A DNA stretch of 10,340 bases from Actinomycetota bacterium (GTDB lineage Bacteria; Actinomycetota; Actinomycetes; JACCUZ01): the NCBI GenBank assembly GCA_030841195.1, contig JAVEDA010000049.1:1-10340 (forward strand). Reading direction: 5' to 3'. The notes beneath the pieces are model-generated. The model searched no databases and was not told the DNA's origin. It worked only from the letters and a program-made list of their open reading frames with translations. This document shows, piece by piece, positions 1 through 6,089 of this stretch. The position numbers were made by a program, and so were the translations under genes. Numbering within the stretch: the stretch's first letter is position 1; the number at the start of each line of letters is the position of its first letter.

Positions 1-1
1 G

Positions 2-1303
2 TTCGGGGGCTCGTGGGGCTACCAGGTCTCGTCGTACTTCGCGCCGACCTCCCGGTTCGGGAGTCCGGACGACTTCCGCTATCTCGTCGACACGCTGCAC
101 CAAGCAGGCATCGGCGTCATCGTCGTCTGGGTGCCGGCGCACTTCCCCAAGGACGCCTGGGCGCTGGCCAACTTCGACGGCACCGCCCTGTACGAGCACC
201 CCGACCCGCGCCGCGGTGAGCAGAAGGACTGGGGCACGCTCGTCTTCAACTTCGGGCGCACCGAGGTCCGCAACTTCCTCGTCGCGAACGCCCTGTTCTG
301 GCTCGAGGAGTTCCACATCGACGGGCTGCGCGTCGACGCGGTCGCCTCGATGCTCTACCTCGACTACTCGCGCGAAGAGGGCGAGTGGGTGCCGAACGAG
401 TTCGGCGGCCGGGAGAACCTCGAGGCGGTGTCGTTCCTGCAGGAGGTCAACGCCACGGCGTACCGCCGGGTGCCGGGGATCGTCACGATCGCCGAGGAGT
501 CTACCGACTGGCCGGGTGTCACCCGCCCGACGCACCTGGGCGGGCTGGGTTTCGGGTTCAAGTGGAACATGGGGTGGATGCACGACTCGCTGGCCTACAT
601 GGCCAACGAGCCGATCTACCGCCAGTACCACCACCACCAGATGACGTTCTCGCTCGTCTACGCGTACTCCGAGAACTACGTGCTGCCGATCAGCCACGAC
701 GAGGTGGTGCACGGCAAGGGCTCGTTGCTGCGCAAGATGCCCGGCGACCGGTGGCAGCAGCTGGCCAACGTCCGGGCCTACCTCGCCTTCATGTGGGCGC
801 ACCCGGGCAAGCAGCTCATCTTCATGGGGTCGGAGTTCGGCCAGGAGTCGGAGTGGGCCGAGTCGCGCTCGCTGGACTGGTGGCTCACCGACCACCCGGA
901 GCACCAGGGCGTGCAGACGCTGGTGCACGACCTCAACCGGGTCTACACCGAGAGCCGGTCGCTCTGGTCACGCGACTCCGACCCGGGCGGCTTCTCGTGG
1001 ATCGACGCCAACGACGCCGGCAACAACGTGTTCTCGTTCTTCCGCACGGGTGACGACGGCTCGGTGCTCGCGTGCGTGGCCAACTTCGCGGCGATCCCGC
1101 ACGAGGGCTACCGGATCGGGCTGCCGATGGCCGGCCGGTGGGACGAGGTGCTCAACACCGACGCCGAGGCCTACACCGGCAGCGGCATCGGGAACTTCGG
1201 TGCCGTCGACGCCGGCGGCGAGGGCTGGCACGGGCAGCCGGCCTCGGCCACCCTGCGGGTGCCGCCCCTCGGCACGGTCTGGCTCCGCCACCGCCCCTCC
1301 TGA
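2..1303 (+). CDS. glgB: 1,4-alpha-glucan branching enzyme, C-terminal part (5' end outside window)
   Basis: Cytoplasmic glycogen-branching enzyme (GH13) that cuts alpha-1,4 chains and re-attaches them by alpha-1,6 bonds. The reading frame is open from base 2 (first residues FGGSWGYQ), so the N-terminal CBM48 part and the start lie outside; 433 residues are present, roughly 60% of a usual ~730-residue actinobacterial GlgB. Visible GH13 regions: WVPAHFPKD (region I), DGLRVDAVASML with the nucleophile Asp (II), TIAEEST with the acid/base Glu (III), and LPISHDEVVHGKG with the third catalytic Asp (IV). The C-terminal beta domain is complete, ending near PPLGTVWLR. It closely resembles the mycobacterial protein as I remember it. 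Oddity: the normally invariant Asp at the start of region I (VIxDWVP) is Val, codon GTC at 125-127. All other catalytic motifs are intact, so the family call is secure. Confidence 0.96.
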   Translation, partial: FGGSWGYQVSSYFAPTSRFGSPDDFRYLVDTLHQAGIGVIVVWVPAHFPKDAWALANFDGTALYEHPDPRRGEQKDWGTLVFNFGRTEVRNFLVANALFWLEEFHIDGLRVDAVASMLYLDYSREEGEWVPNEFGGRENLEAVSFLQEVNATAYRRVPGIVTIAEESTDWPGVTRPTHLGGLGFGFKWNMGWMHDSLAYMANEPIYRQYHHHQMTFSLVYAYSENYVLPISHDEVVHGKGSLLRKMPGDRWQQLANVRAYLAFMWAHPGKQLIFMGSEFGQESEWAESRSLDWWLTDHPEHQGVQTLVHDLNRVYTESRSLWSRDSDPGGFSWIDANDAGNNVFSFFRTGDDGSVLACVANFAAIPHEGYRIGLPMAGRWDEVLNTDAEAYTGSGIGNFGAVDAGGEGWHGQPASATLRVPPLGTVWLRHRPS

Positions 1304-1340
1304 CCGATGCAGCCGGGAATCGACCACGTAAAGCACGTCA

Positions 1341-1382
1341 GCGGACGCGACAGCACGTCTGCACGCGTGCTGTCGTGTCCGC
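1341..1382 (+). terminator. Long-stem hairpin after glgB, terminator-like, without a T-tract
   Basis: An inverted repeat of 17 bases, GCGGACGCGACAGCACG (1341-1357) and CGTGCTGTCGTGTCCGC (1366-1382), separated by 8 bases. Sixteen pairs are Watson-Crick and one would be G-U. It begins 38 bases after the glgB stop and ends only a few bases before the next gene's start. No run of T follows, which is common for terminator-like stems in high-GC actinobacteria. It could end glgB transcription, or hide the ribosome entry region of the following gene on a read-through message; the sequence alone does not decide. Confidence 0.6.
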
Positions 1383-1389
1383 CGGCGTG

Positions 1390-2406
1390 ATGTCGGGCGC
1401 CCGGGCGGGCGTCGTCAGCCTGGTCTACGAGACGCACTCGACCACGCTGGACAACGAGGCCGGCCGGTGCACCGGGTGGCAGCCGGGCGAGCTGTCCGCG
1501 GCCGGGGTCGAGAACGCCCGCGAGCTCGGCCGCCGGCGCCGGGACGACGGCATCGACCTGGTGGTCAGCTCGGACCTGCACCGAGCCGTGCAGACGGTGG
1601 ACGTCGCGTTCGCGGAGTCGATCGTGACCCGCCGCACCGACCGACGCCTCAGGGAGTGCGACTTCGGTGACCTCACCGGGGCCCCGGTCGAGGTGGTGCA
1701 CGCCCAGCGCCGGGCCCGCGTCGACACCCCGTTCCCCGGCGGCCAGAGCTATCGGGAGGTCGCCGACGGGGTCGCCGAGCTGCTCGCCGAGCTGCGGCGC
1801 GACCACGGCGGCGAACGGGTGCTCCTCGTCGGTCACGCCGCGACCCGCTACGCCCTCGACCACCTCCTGACCGGGCGGCCGCTCGAGTCGGCGGCTGCCG
1901 CCCCGTTCGGGTGGCGGGAGGGCTGGGAGCACGTCCTCGGCCCCGTCCTGCCGGAGCTCTCCGTGCTCGACGGTTCAGCGGTGCTCGCGGCCGAGGACGT
2001 GCTCACCCCGGTCTACCGGGCACACGCGGCCCGACCCGGGTTCCGCTGCACCACGCTGCTCCTCGACGGCACCATGGCCGGGTTCGCCTACGGCTACACC
2101 GGCCAGCGCGGGCAGTGGTGGACCGACGCGGTCGCGGCCCGGGTGCCGGCGGAGCTCGCGGACGAGTGGCTCGGTGGCCACTTCGAGCTGGTCGAGATGG
2201 CGGTCTCACCGGAGCACCAGGGCCGCGGCTTCGGGGCTGCGCTGGTCGACCGCCTGCTGCTCGGGCTGCCGCACGACCGGGCTCTCCTCACGGCGTACGA
2301 CGACGAAAGCCCCGCGCCGCGGCTCTACCGGAGGTTGGGCTGGGAGCTGCTGGCGACGGGTGCCCTCGACGGGAAGGACCTGTGGGGACTGCGACTGACG
2401 TCATGA
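1390..2406 (+). CDS. Histidine phosphatase-like / GNAT acetyltransferase fusion protein
   Basis: A 338-residue protein of two domains. Residues ~8-175 are a histidine phosphatase (phosphoglycerate-mutase-like) fold: LVYETHSTT with the phospho-acceptor His16, SSDLHRA with Arg65, RLRECDFG with Glu89, and VLLVGHAA with His149. The classical RHG signature reads THS here. I recall an actinobacterial subgroup with this ETHST form, so it need not be inactive. Residues ~195-338 are a GNAT domain, with the acetyl-CoA loop HQGRGFG (Gln277-Gly282) preceded by VEMAVSPE and followed by a LYRRLGWE-type ending. The ORF is continuous across both domains. Start chosen at ATG 1390, 7 residues before the first beta strand; GTG 1387 and GTG 1375 are alternatives. 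No good Shine-Dalgarno is seen and a strong hairpin ends at 1382, so translation may be weak, coupled or leaderless. Substrates are unknown. Confidence 0.85.
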   Translation: MSGARAGVVSLVYETHSTTLDNEAGRCTGWQPGELSAAGVENARELGRRRRDDGIDLVVSSDLHRAVQTVDVAFAESIVTRRTDRRLRECDFGDLTGAPVEVVHAQRRARVDTPFPGGQSYREVADGVAELLAELRRDHGGERVLLVGHAATRYALDHLLTGRPLESAAAAPFGWREGWEHVLGPVLPELSVLDGSAVLAAEDVLTPVYRAHAARPGFRCTTLLLDGTMAGFAYGYTGQRGQWWTDAVAARVPAELADEWLGGHFELVEMAVSPEHQGRGFGAALVDRLLLGLPHDRALLTAYDDESPAPRLYRRLGWELLATGALDGKDLWGLRLTS

Positions 2407-2477
2407 CGACGTTTGCACGTGCGATGCCGGGAGACAAGAGGGCCAGAGTCCCCTACCGCCTCCGAACGGAGCCCCCG

Positions 2478-2552
2478 ATGAACACCCGAACCATCGCCAT
2501 CCTGGCGCTCGTCATCGTTGTGGTCCTCGTCATCTTCCTGTTCCTCCGGTAG
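2478..2552 (+). CDS. 24-residue single-helix membrane peptide
   Basis: A very short ORF: ATG at 2478, stop TAG at 2550-2552. It is preceded by GGAG (2468-2471) with 6 bases of spacing, a proper ribosome binding site. The product begins MNTRTIAILALV, continues with an unbroken stretch of Val, Leu, Ile and Phe, and ends in Arg: one membrane-spanning helix of about 19 residues with a single positive charge on each side. The GGAG is the right arm of a 5-bp hairpin, CTCCG-AA-CGGAG (2460-2471). It starts 71 bases after the phosphatase/GNAT stop and may share its transcript. Very similar one-helix peptides are annotated as hypothetical in actinobacteria, from memory. The role is unknown; insertion into or modulation of a membrane complex is only a guess. 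Confidence 0.6.
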   Translation: MNTRTIAILALVIVVVLVIFLFLR

Positions 2553-2566
2553 CCGGATCAGAACAG
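2538..2566. terminator. Possible bidirectional terminator hairpin between convergent genes
   Basis: CTGTTC (2538-2543) pairs with GAACAG (2561-2566), and inside it TCCGG (2545-2549) pairs with CCGGA (2553-2557) around a 3-base loop, with a small internal bulge (C against TCA). The stem contains the stop codons of both the small membrane peptide (+) and the thioredoxin-TPR gene (-), which are only 5 bases apart. There is no T-tract. A bidirectional terminator is plausible because nothing else separates these genes. Confidence 0.4.
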
Positions 2567-3475
2567 CGCGTTGGCCAGTGCGGTGCGGGCCTTGGCGACC
2601 CGGTCGTCCTGGTTGCCCACCAGCTCGAACAGGCTGACCAGATGGGTGCGCGCGGCGTCCCGCTCGGAGCCGGACAGCCGCCGCACCAGGTCGAGCAGCC
2701 GGTTGAACGCGTCCTCCACCTGACCCCCGAGGAGGTCCAGGTCGGCCACCGCCGCCTGTGCTGCGACGTCGTCAGGGTTCTCCGCTGCGGTCTTCCGCAC
2801 GGCACGCTCGTCGACGGCCTGGGTCCGCCGCAGCAGCTCGACCTGGCCGAGTCCGGCCTGGGCGTCGGCGTCGCCCGGCGACTGGTCCAGCAGCGACCGG
2901 TAGGCGGCCGCCGCCGCGTCGAGGTCGCCGCGCTCGATCGCGTCGTACGCCTCGTCGTAGCGGGGGTCGACCTCCGGCTCGGTCTCGGCGACCGGCGCGT
3001 CCCCGACCTGGACCCGGCCGCTCACCCCGTTGGCCTCGGCCACCCGCAGCAGCTCGTCGAGGTACTGGCGCACCTGAGCCTCGGGCAGCGCGCCCTGGAA
3101 CAGCGGGATGGGCTGGCCCTTCACCACCGCGAACACGGCGGGGATGCTCTGCACCTGGAAGGCCTCACCCAGTCGCGGGTTCGCGTCCAGGTCGACCTTC
3201 GCGAGCAACCAGCGTCCGTCGTCGGCCGCGGCGAGCCGCTCGAGCACCGGGCTGAGCTGCTTGCACGGGCCGCACCAGTCGGCCCAGAAGTCGATCACTA
3301 CCGGCACGGTCATGGACTGGTCGACCACGGCCTGGAAGCCGGCTTCGTCGACGTCGACCACCAGGCCGCCCACCGCTGCGGGCGCACCGGTCCCGGCTGC
3401 GCCTGCAGGTGCCGCCGGCTTCGCGAGTGCGGAGAGGTCGACGGCGCCGTAGGGGTTGATGTTCGACTGGCTCAT
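2558..3475 (-). CDS. Thioredoxin-domain co-chaperone with C-terminal TPR repeats (YbbN/CnoX-like)
   Basis: A 305-residue cytoplasmic protein. Residues 1-38 are a low-complexity Ala/Gly/Pro tail. Residues ~40-145 are a thioredoxin fold with the full redox motif WCGPCK (Cys68, Cys71) and cis-Pro112 in SIPAVF. Residues ~165-305 are tetratricopeptide-like helices (DEAYDAIERGDLDAAAAAYRSLL, cf. QVEDAFNRLLDLVRR). This is the layout of YbbN/CnoX, which protects clients from oxidation and passes them to chaperonin/DnaK. E. coli CnoX lacks the first Cys, whereas this one keeps both and could act as an oxidoreductase. Start ATG 3475 gives the usual family N-terminus; GGGGAG lies immediately upstream, though only 1 base away. 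The frame stays open to 3646 but the extra part looks like shadow sequence. It lies 210 bases downstream of icmA on the same strand, possibly with its own promoter. Confidence 0.88.
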   Translation of the reverse strand: MSQSNINPYGAVDLSALAKPAAPAGAAGTGAPAAVGGLVVDVDEAGFQAVVDQSMTVPVVIDFWADWCGPCKQLSPVLERLAAADDGRWLLAKVDLDANPRLGEAFQVQSIPAVFAVVKGQPIPLFQGALPEAQVRQYLDELLRVAEANGVSGRVQVGDAPVAETEPEVDPRYDEAYDAIERGDLDAAAAAYRSLLDQSPGDADAQAGLGQVELLRRTQAVDERAVRKTAAENPDDVAAQAAVADLDLLGGQVEDAFNRLLDLVRRLSGSERDAARTHLVSLFELVGNQDDRVAKARTALANALF

Positions 3476-3540
3476 GCTCCCCAGCGTAGTTGGCCGTCGC
3501 GGCCGACTCCGACCGGCAGACTGCGGCACCCAGGACCGGG

Positions 3541-3686
3541 GCCGACGCCAACACCCGGTTCGCCGGCAGCATGTCCTTCGTCTACCTGCACGTGGCGTCG
3601 ACACGGCTGCGGTCAACGAGCTGGTGCGGACCGAGATCGAGCGCACCGAGCAGCAGCTCGCCGTTCGCCAAGTAGCCGGCGACGGC
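3541..3686 (+). pseudogene. Possible decayed fragment of a DUF1003 membrane protein
   Basis: In the 210-bp gap between the thioredoxin gene and icmA, the + strand frame from 3541 reads ADANTRFAGSMSFVYLHV (to about 3594). FAGSMxFVYLH is the signature I associate with the first helix of DUF1003 membrane proteins. After HV the expected WF...W helix is missing. The frame shifts, and in frame 3 from 3597 a hydrophilic stretch, VNELVRTEIERTEQQLAV, runs to a TAG at 3687-3689. No start with a ribosome binding site was seen. It may be the remains of a gene with its middle deleted, or a chance match. The rest of the gap shows nothing else convincing. Confidence 0.35.
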
Positions 3687-3688
3687 TA
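3673..3688 (-). terminator. Short hairpin at the icmA stop codon
   Basis: A perfect 6-bp inverted repeat, TAGCCG-GCGA-CGGCTA, that includes the icmA stop (CTA on this strand, 3686-3688). On the icmA message it forms a compact stem with a four-base loop. It is short and lacks a T-tract, so it is a weak terminator or a 3'-end stabiliser at best. Confidence 0.25.
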
Positions 3689-5359
3689 GAACCGCGGCGG
3701 CTCGCGGTAGTCGCCCCACTCGGCGCGCAGCGCGTCGCAGATCTCGCCGAGGGTGGCCTCGGCCCGGGCGGCGTCCAGCATCGCCGGCACCATGTTCGCG
3801 TCACCGCGGGCCGCCTCGACCATCCGGGTCAACGCCGCCTGCACGGCCTCGTCGTCACGGGCCGCGCGGCGCTCGGCCAGCACCCGCTTCTGCTCGCGCT
3901 CGACCTCGTGGGAGACCCGGAGGATCTCCAGCGGCTCCTCGACGGTCTTGGTGTGCACGTTGACGCCGACGATCTTCTTCTCGCCCTTCTCCAGGGCGGT
4001 CTGGTAGGTGAACGCGGCCTCGGCGATCTCGGACATGAACCAGCCGTCCTCGATGCCGCGCAGCAGCCCGGACGTGATCGACCCGTCCGAGCCCATCTCC
4101 CGGATCCGGGCGAAGACGGCCTCCGCCTCGGCCTCGATCCGGTCGGTCAGCGCCTCGACGTACCAGGAACCGCCCAACGGGTCGGCCACGTTCACCACGC
4201 CGATCTCGTCCATGATCACCTGCTGGGTGCGCAGCGCGATCTCGGCCGCCTTCTCGCTCGGCAGCGCGAGCACCTCGTCCAAGGCGTTGGTGTGCAGCGA
4301 GTTGGTGCCACCCAGCACCGCGGCCAGGGCCTCCACCGCCGTACGCACGATGTTGTTGTCCGGCTGCTGCGCGGTCAGCGAGACACCCGCCGTCTGGGTG
4401 TGGAACCGCAGCCACTGCGCCTTCTCGGTCGTGGCGCCGTAGACGTCGCGCAGCCAGCGGGCCCAGATCCGCCGCGCGGCCCGGAACTTCGCTATCTCCT
4501 CGAAGAAGTCCAGGTGCGAGTCGAAGAAGAACGACAGCCCGGGCGCGAACTCGTCGACGTCCAGCCCGCGCGCGAGCCCCAGCTCGACGTAGCCGAACCC
4601 GTCGGCGAGGGTGAACGCCAGCTCCTGCGCGGCCGTCGAGCCGGCCTCCCGGATGTGGTAGCCGGAGACCGAGAGCGGCTTGTACGCCGGGATGTGCTCG
4701 ACGCAGTACTCCATCAGGTCCCCGATCAGGCGCAGGTGCGGCTCCGGCGGGAACAGCCACTCCTTCTGCGCGATGTACTCCTTGAAGATGTCGGTCTGCA
4801 GCGTCCCGTTGAGCACACCGAGGTCAACGCCCTGCCGCTCGGCCGCGACCAGGTACATGCAGAACACCGGCACCGCCGGGCCGGAGATGGTCATCGAGGT
4901 CGTGACCTCGCCCAGCGGGATGTCGGCGAACAGCATCTCCATGTCGTACGCCGAGTCGATCGCCACCCCGCAGTGCCCGACCTCGCCCAGCGACTGCGTG
5001 TCGTCGGAGTCGCGACCCATCAGGGTGGGCATGTCGAAGGCCACCGACAGGCCGCCGCCGCCGGCAGCCAGGATCATCTTGTAGCGCTCGTTGGTCTGAG
5101 TGGCGTTGCCGAAACCCGCGAACTGCCGGATCGTCCAGGACCGGCCGCGGTAGCCCGTCGGGTACAGCCCACGGGTGAACGGGAACTCCCCCGGCCAGCC
5201 GATCCGCTCGAACCCCTCGACGGTGTCCCCCGGCCGGGGCCCGTAGACGGGTTCGACCTCGACCCCGGACAGCGTGGTGAAGTCCGCGTCCCGCACCGGG
5301 ACGGCGTCGAAGCGGCGCTGCCAGCGGTCCCGGCCCTGCTGGATCTCGTCGGCGTCCAC
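3686..5359 (-). CDS. icmA: Isobutyryl-CoA mutase large subunit (B12-dependent acyl-CoA mutase)
   Basis: A 557-residue TIM-barrel catalytic subunit of the methylmalonyl-CoA mutase family, without the C-terminal B12-binding domain; the cobalamin would come with a separate small subunit (IcmB type) not present here. IcmA interconverts isobutyryl-CoA and n-butyryl-CoA, in valine and fatty-acid metabolism. Two residues known to separate isobutyryl-CoA from methylmalonyl-CoA mutase are visible: WTIRQF has Phe80 (Tyr89 in MCM) and EYIAQK has Gln198 (Arg207 in MCM). Both fall exactly on the S. cinnamonensis numbering. His235 in SVSGYHIREAG matches the active-site His244 of MCM. Start GTG 5359 is chosen because the protein then begins VDADEIQQG like IcmA, and GAGGAG lies 4 bases upstream. 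The ~9-residue difference from the 566-residue relative is a shorter loop before SITSGLLRGIEDGW. Divergent from the sigma module; MeaB and thiolase lie on the far side of that module. Confidence 0.93.
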   Translation of the reverse strand: MDADEIQQGRDRWQRRFDAVPVRDADFTTLSGVEVEPVYGPRPGDTVEGFERIGWPGEFPFTRGLYPTGYRGRSWTIRQFAGFGNATQTNERYKMILAAGGGGLSVAFDMPTLMGRDSDDTQSLGEVGHCGVAIDSAYDMEMLFADIPLGEVTTSMTISGPAVPVFCMYLVAAERQGVDLGVLNGTLQTDIFKEYIAQKEWLFPPEPHLRLIGDLMEYCVEHIPAYKPLSVSGYHIREAGSTAAQELAFTLADGFGYVELGLARGLDVDEFAPGLSFFFDSHLDFFEEIAKFRAARRIWARWLRDVYGATTEKAQWLRFHTQTAGVSLTAQQPDNNIVRTAVEALAAVLGGTNSLHTNALDEVLALPSEKAAEIALRTQQVIMDEIGVVNVADPLGGSWYVEALTDRIEAEAEAVFARIREMGSDGSITSGLLRGIEDGWFMSEIAEAAFTYQTALEKGEKKIVGVNVHTKTVEEPLEILRVSHEVEREQKRVLAERRAARDDEAVQAALTRMVEAARGDANMVPAMLDAARAEATLGEICDALRAEWGDYREPPRF

Positions 5360-5514
5360 GCGGCTCCTCGCAGCTAAGAACATCGGACCTGACGCGCCCG
5401 CCGGAGCGTGGTGTGACGCGGGATCGCCGCGACACCGGATCGACGTCATGTCGGTTTGGTGCCCCGAGCGTACCCGCCATGGGCCTAGGCTTCTCAGACG
5501 CCGATGGAGGGGTC

Positions 5515-5589
5515 ATGGACGGGGAGAATTTCGCGGTGAACCGAACGGGTGCCTCTGGCGTCCTCGGTTCATGGCTGGCGTCGTGGTGA
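5515..5589 (+). CDS. Possible 24-residue leader peptide before sigma-1
   Basis: ATG 5515 is preceded by GGAGGGG (5506-5512), the best ribosome binding site of the intergenic region. The frame reads MDGENFAVNRTG..., 24 residues ending LGSWLASW, with stop TGA at 5587-5589. That stop overlaps GTG 5586 of the sigma-1 frame as GTGA, the same overlap type found at both sigma/membrane-protein junctions. It could therefore couple ribosomes into sigma-1 when transcription begins further upstream. The second half of the peptide is just the +1 frame of the sigma-1 start region, so it may be chance. An internal GTG at 5536 is another possible start. No homology is recognised. Confidence 0.35.
   Translation: MDGENFAVNRTGASGVLGSWLASW
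5537..5562 (+). promoter_or_regulatory. ECF-type promoter (TGAAC-17-CGTC) for the sigma module
   Basis: TGAAC at 5537-5541 and CGTC at 5559-5562 are separated by 17 bases, matching the general ECF sigma pattern of an AAC-type -35 and a CGTC-type -10. Initiation 7-9 bases beyond the -10 would fall at about 5569-5571, on or beside the A of ATG 5571, predicting a leaderless sigma-1 mRNA. The -35 lies in one arm of a perfect 8-base inverted repeat, TGAACCGA (5537-5544) and TCGGTTCA (5564-5571), whose other arm ends on the A of that ATG. This supports, but does not prove, autoregulation by the encoded sigma factors. Confidence 0.5.
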
Positions 5590-6089
5590 CTGCGGGTGCA
5601 GCCCGCGCACGGGGTGCCGCTGTGACCCGTGATGAAGCCGCGCGTGCTCTCTGGAACGCCCACTACGCCCAGCTCGCCGGGTGGTGCGCGTCACTGGTGG
5701 GGGACCGGGACGCCGCGCACGAGATCGCCTCCGAGGCGTTCACCCGCCTCCTGTCCAAATGGCTGACCGTGCACGATCCCAAGGGTTACCTCTACGTCAC
5801 CGCCTCCAACCTGGTGCGGGACCGCTGGCGCCGGGAACAGCGCGACCGCAAGCTGCAGGCCCGGCTCGAGGAGACCACCCCCGTCTCCACTCCGGCATGC
5901 GACCCATGGCTGCACGACCTGGTCGAGCGGCTGCCCGAACGGCTGCGCACACCCGTCCTGCTCCACTACTGGGCCGACATGAGCGTGGCCGAGATCGCCG
6001 CGGCCCTGCACAAGCCCGAAGGAACAGTCAAGCGGATGCTGTTCGACGCCCGGGCCCGCCTCCACGGATGGCTGGAGGAAGACCGGTGA
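5571..6089 (+). CDS. ECF-type RNA polymerase sigma factor 1
   Basis: A 172-residue two-domain sigma factor from ATG 5571; starting at GTG 5583, as in the paralogue, it would be 168. Sigma region 2 (residues ~22-90) shows ALWNAHYAQLAGWC, VGDRDAAHEIASEAFTRLL and YLYVTASNLVRDRWRRE (2.3/2.4). Sigma region 4 (~116-165) shows VERLPERLRTPVLLHYW and the helix-turn-helix MSVAEIAAALHKPEGTVKRM. There is no C-terminal extension. It directs RNA polymerase to its own promoters, presumably on a signal from the coupled membrane protein. ATG 5571 has no Shine-Dalgarno but sits where a leaderless message from the ECF promoter would begin; GTG 5583/5586 are alternatives, the latter overlapping the leader ORF stop. 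Its stop overlaps the next start (GTGA). About 79% identical to sigma-2 by hand count. The ECF class was not determined. Confidence 0.9.
   Translation: MAGVVVTAGAARARGAAVTRDEAARALWNAHYAQLAGWCASLVGDRDAAHEIASEAFTRLLSKWLTVHDPKGYLYVTASNLVRDRWRREQRDRKLQARLEETTPVSTPACDPWLHDLVERLPERLRTPVLLHYWADMSVAEIAAALHKPEGTVKRMLFDARARLHGWLEEDR

Noticed and set aside
1171..1932. Minus-strand ORF opposite the glgB end and the phosphatase/GNAT gene
   Set aside because: Low-complexity shadow frame spanning two plus-strand genes and the hairpin; no recognisable motif.
3476..3646. N-terminal extension of the thioredoxin protein to 3646
   Set aside because: The extra 57 residues are Arg/Ser/Thr-rich shadow sequence covering the intergenic gap; MSQSNINPYG is a normal family start.
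2642..5377. A 911-codon plus-strand ORF opposite the thioredoxin and icmA genes
   Set aside because: It is the mirror of two well-identified minus-strand genes in high-GC DNA, crosses an intergenic gap, is biased to Arg/Leu/Val/Gly/His/Asp, and shows no domain.
5360..5449. Upstream starts for icmA (ATG 5449 or ATG 5383)
   Set aside because: The family N-terminus begins exactly at GTG 5359 (VDADEI), which has GAGGAG upstream; the extra residues look non-homologous, and only the GTG start places Phe80 and Gln198 at the known positions.
5463..5491. A housekeeping promoter with -10 TAGGCT (5486-5491) upstream of the leader ORF
   Set aside because: No acceptable -35 at 16-19 bases upstream; TAGGCT overlaps the palindrome GCCTAGGC and may be chance.
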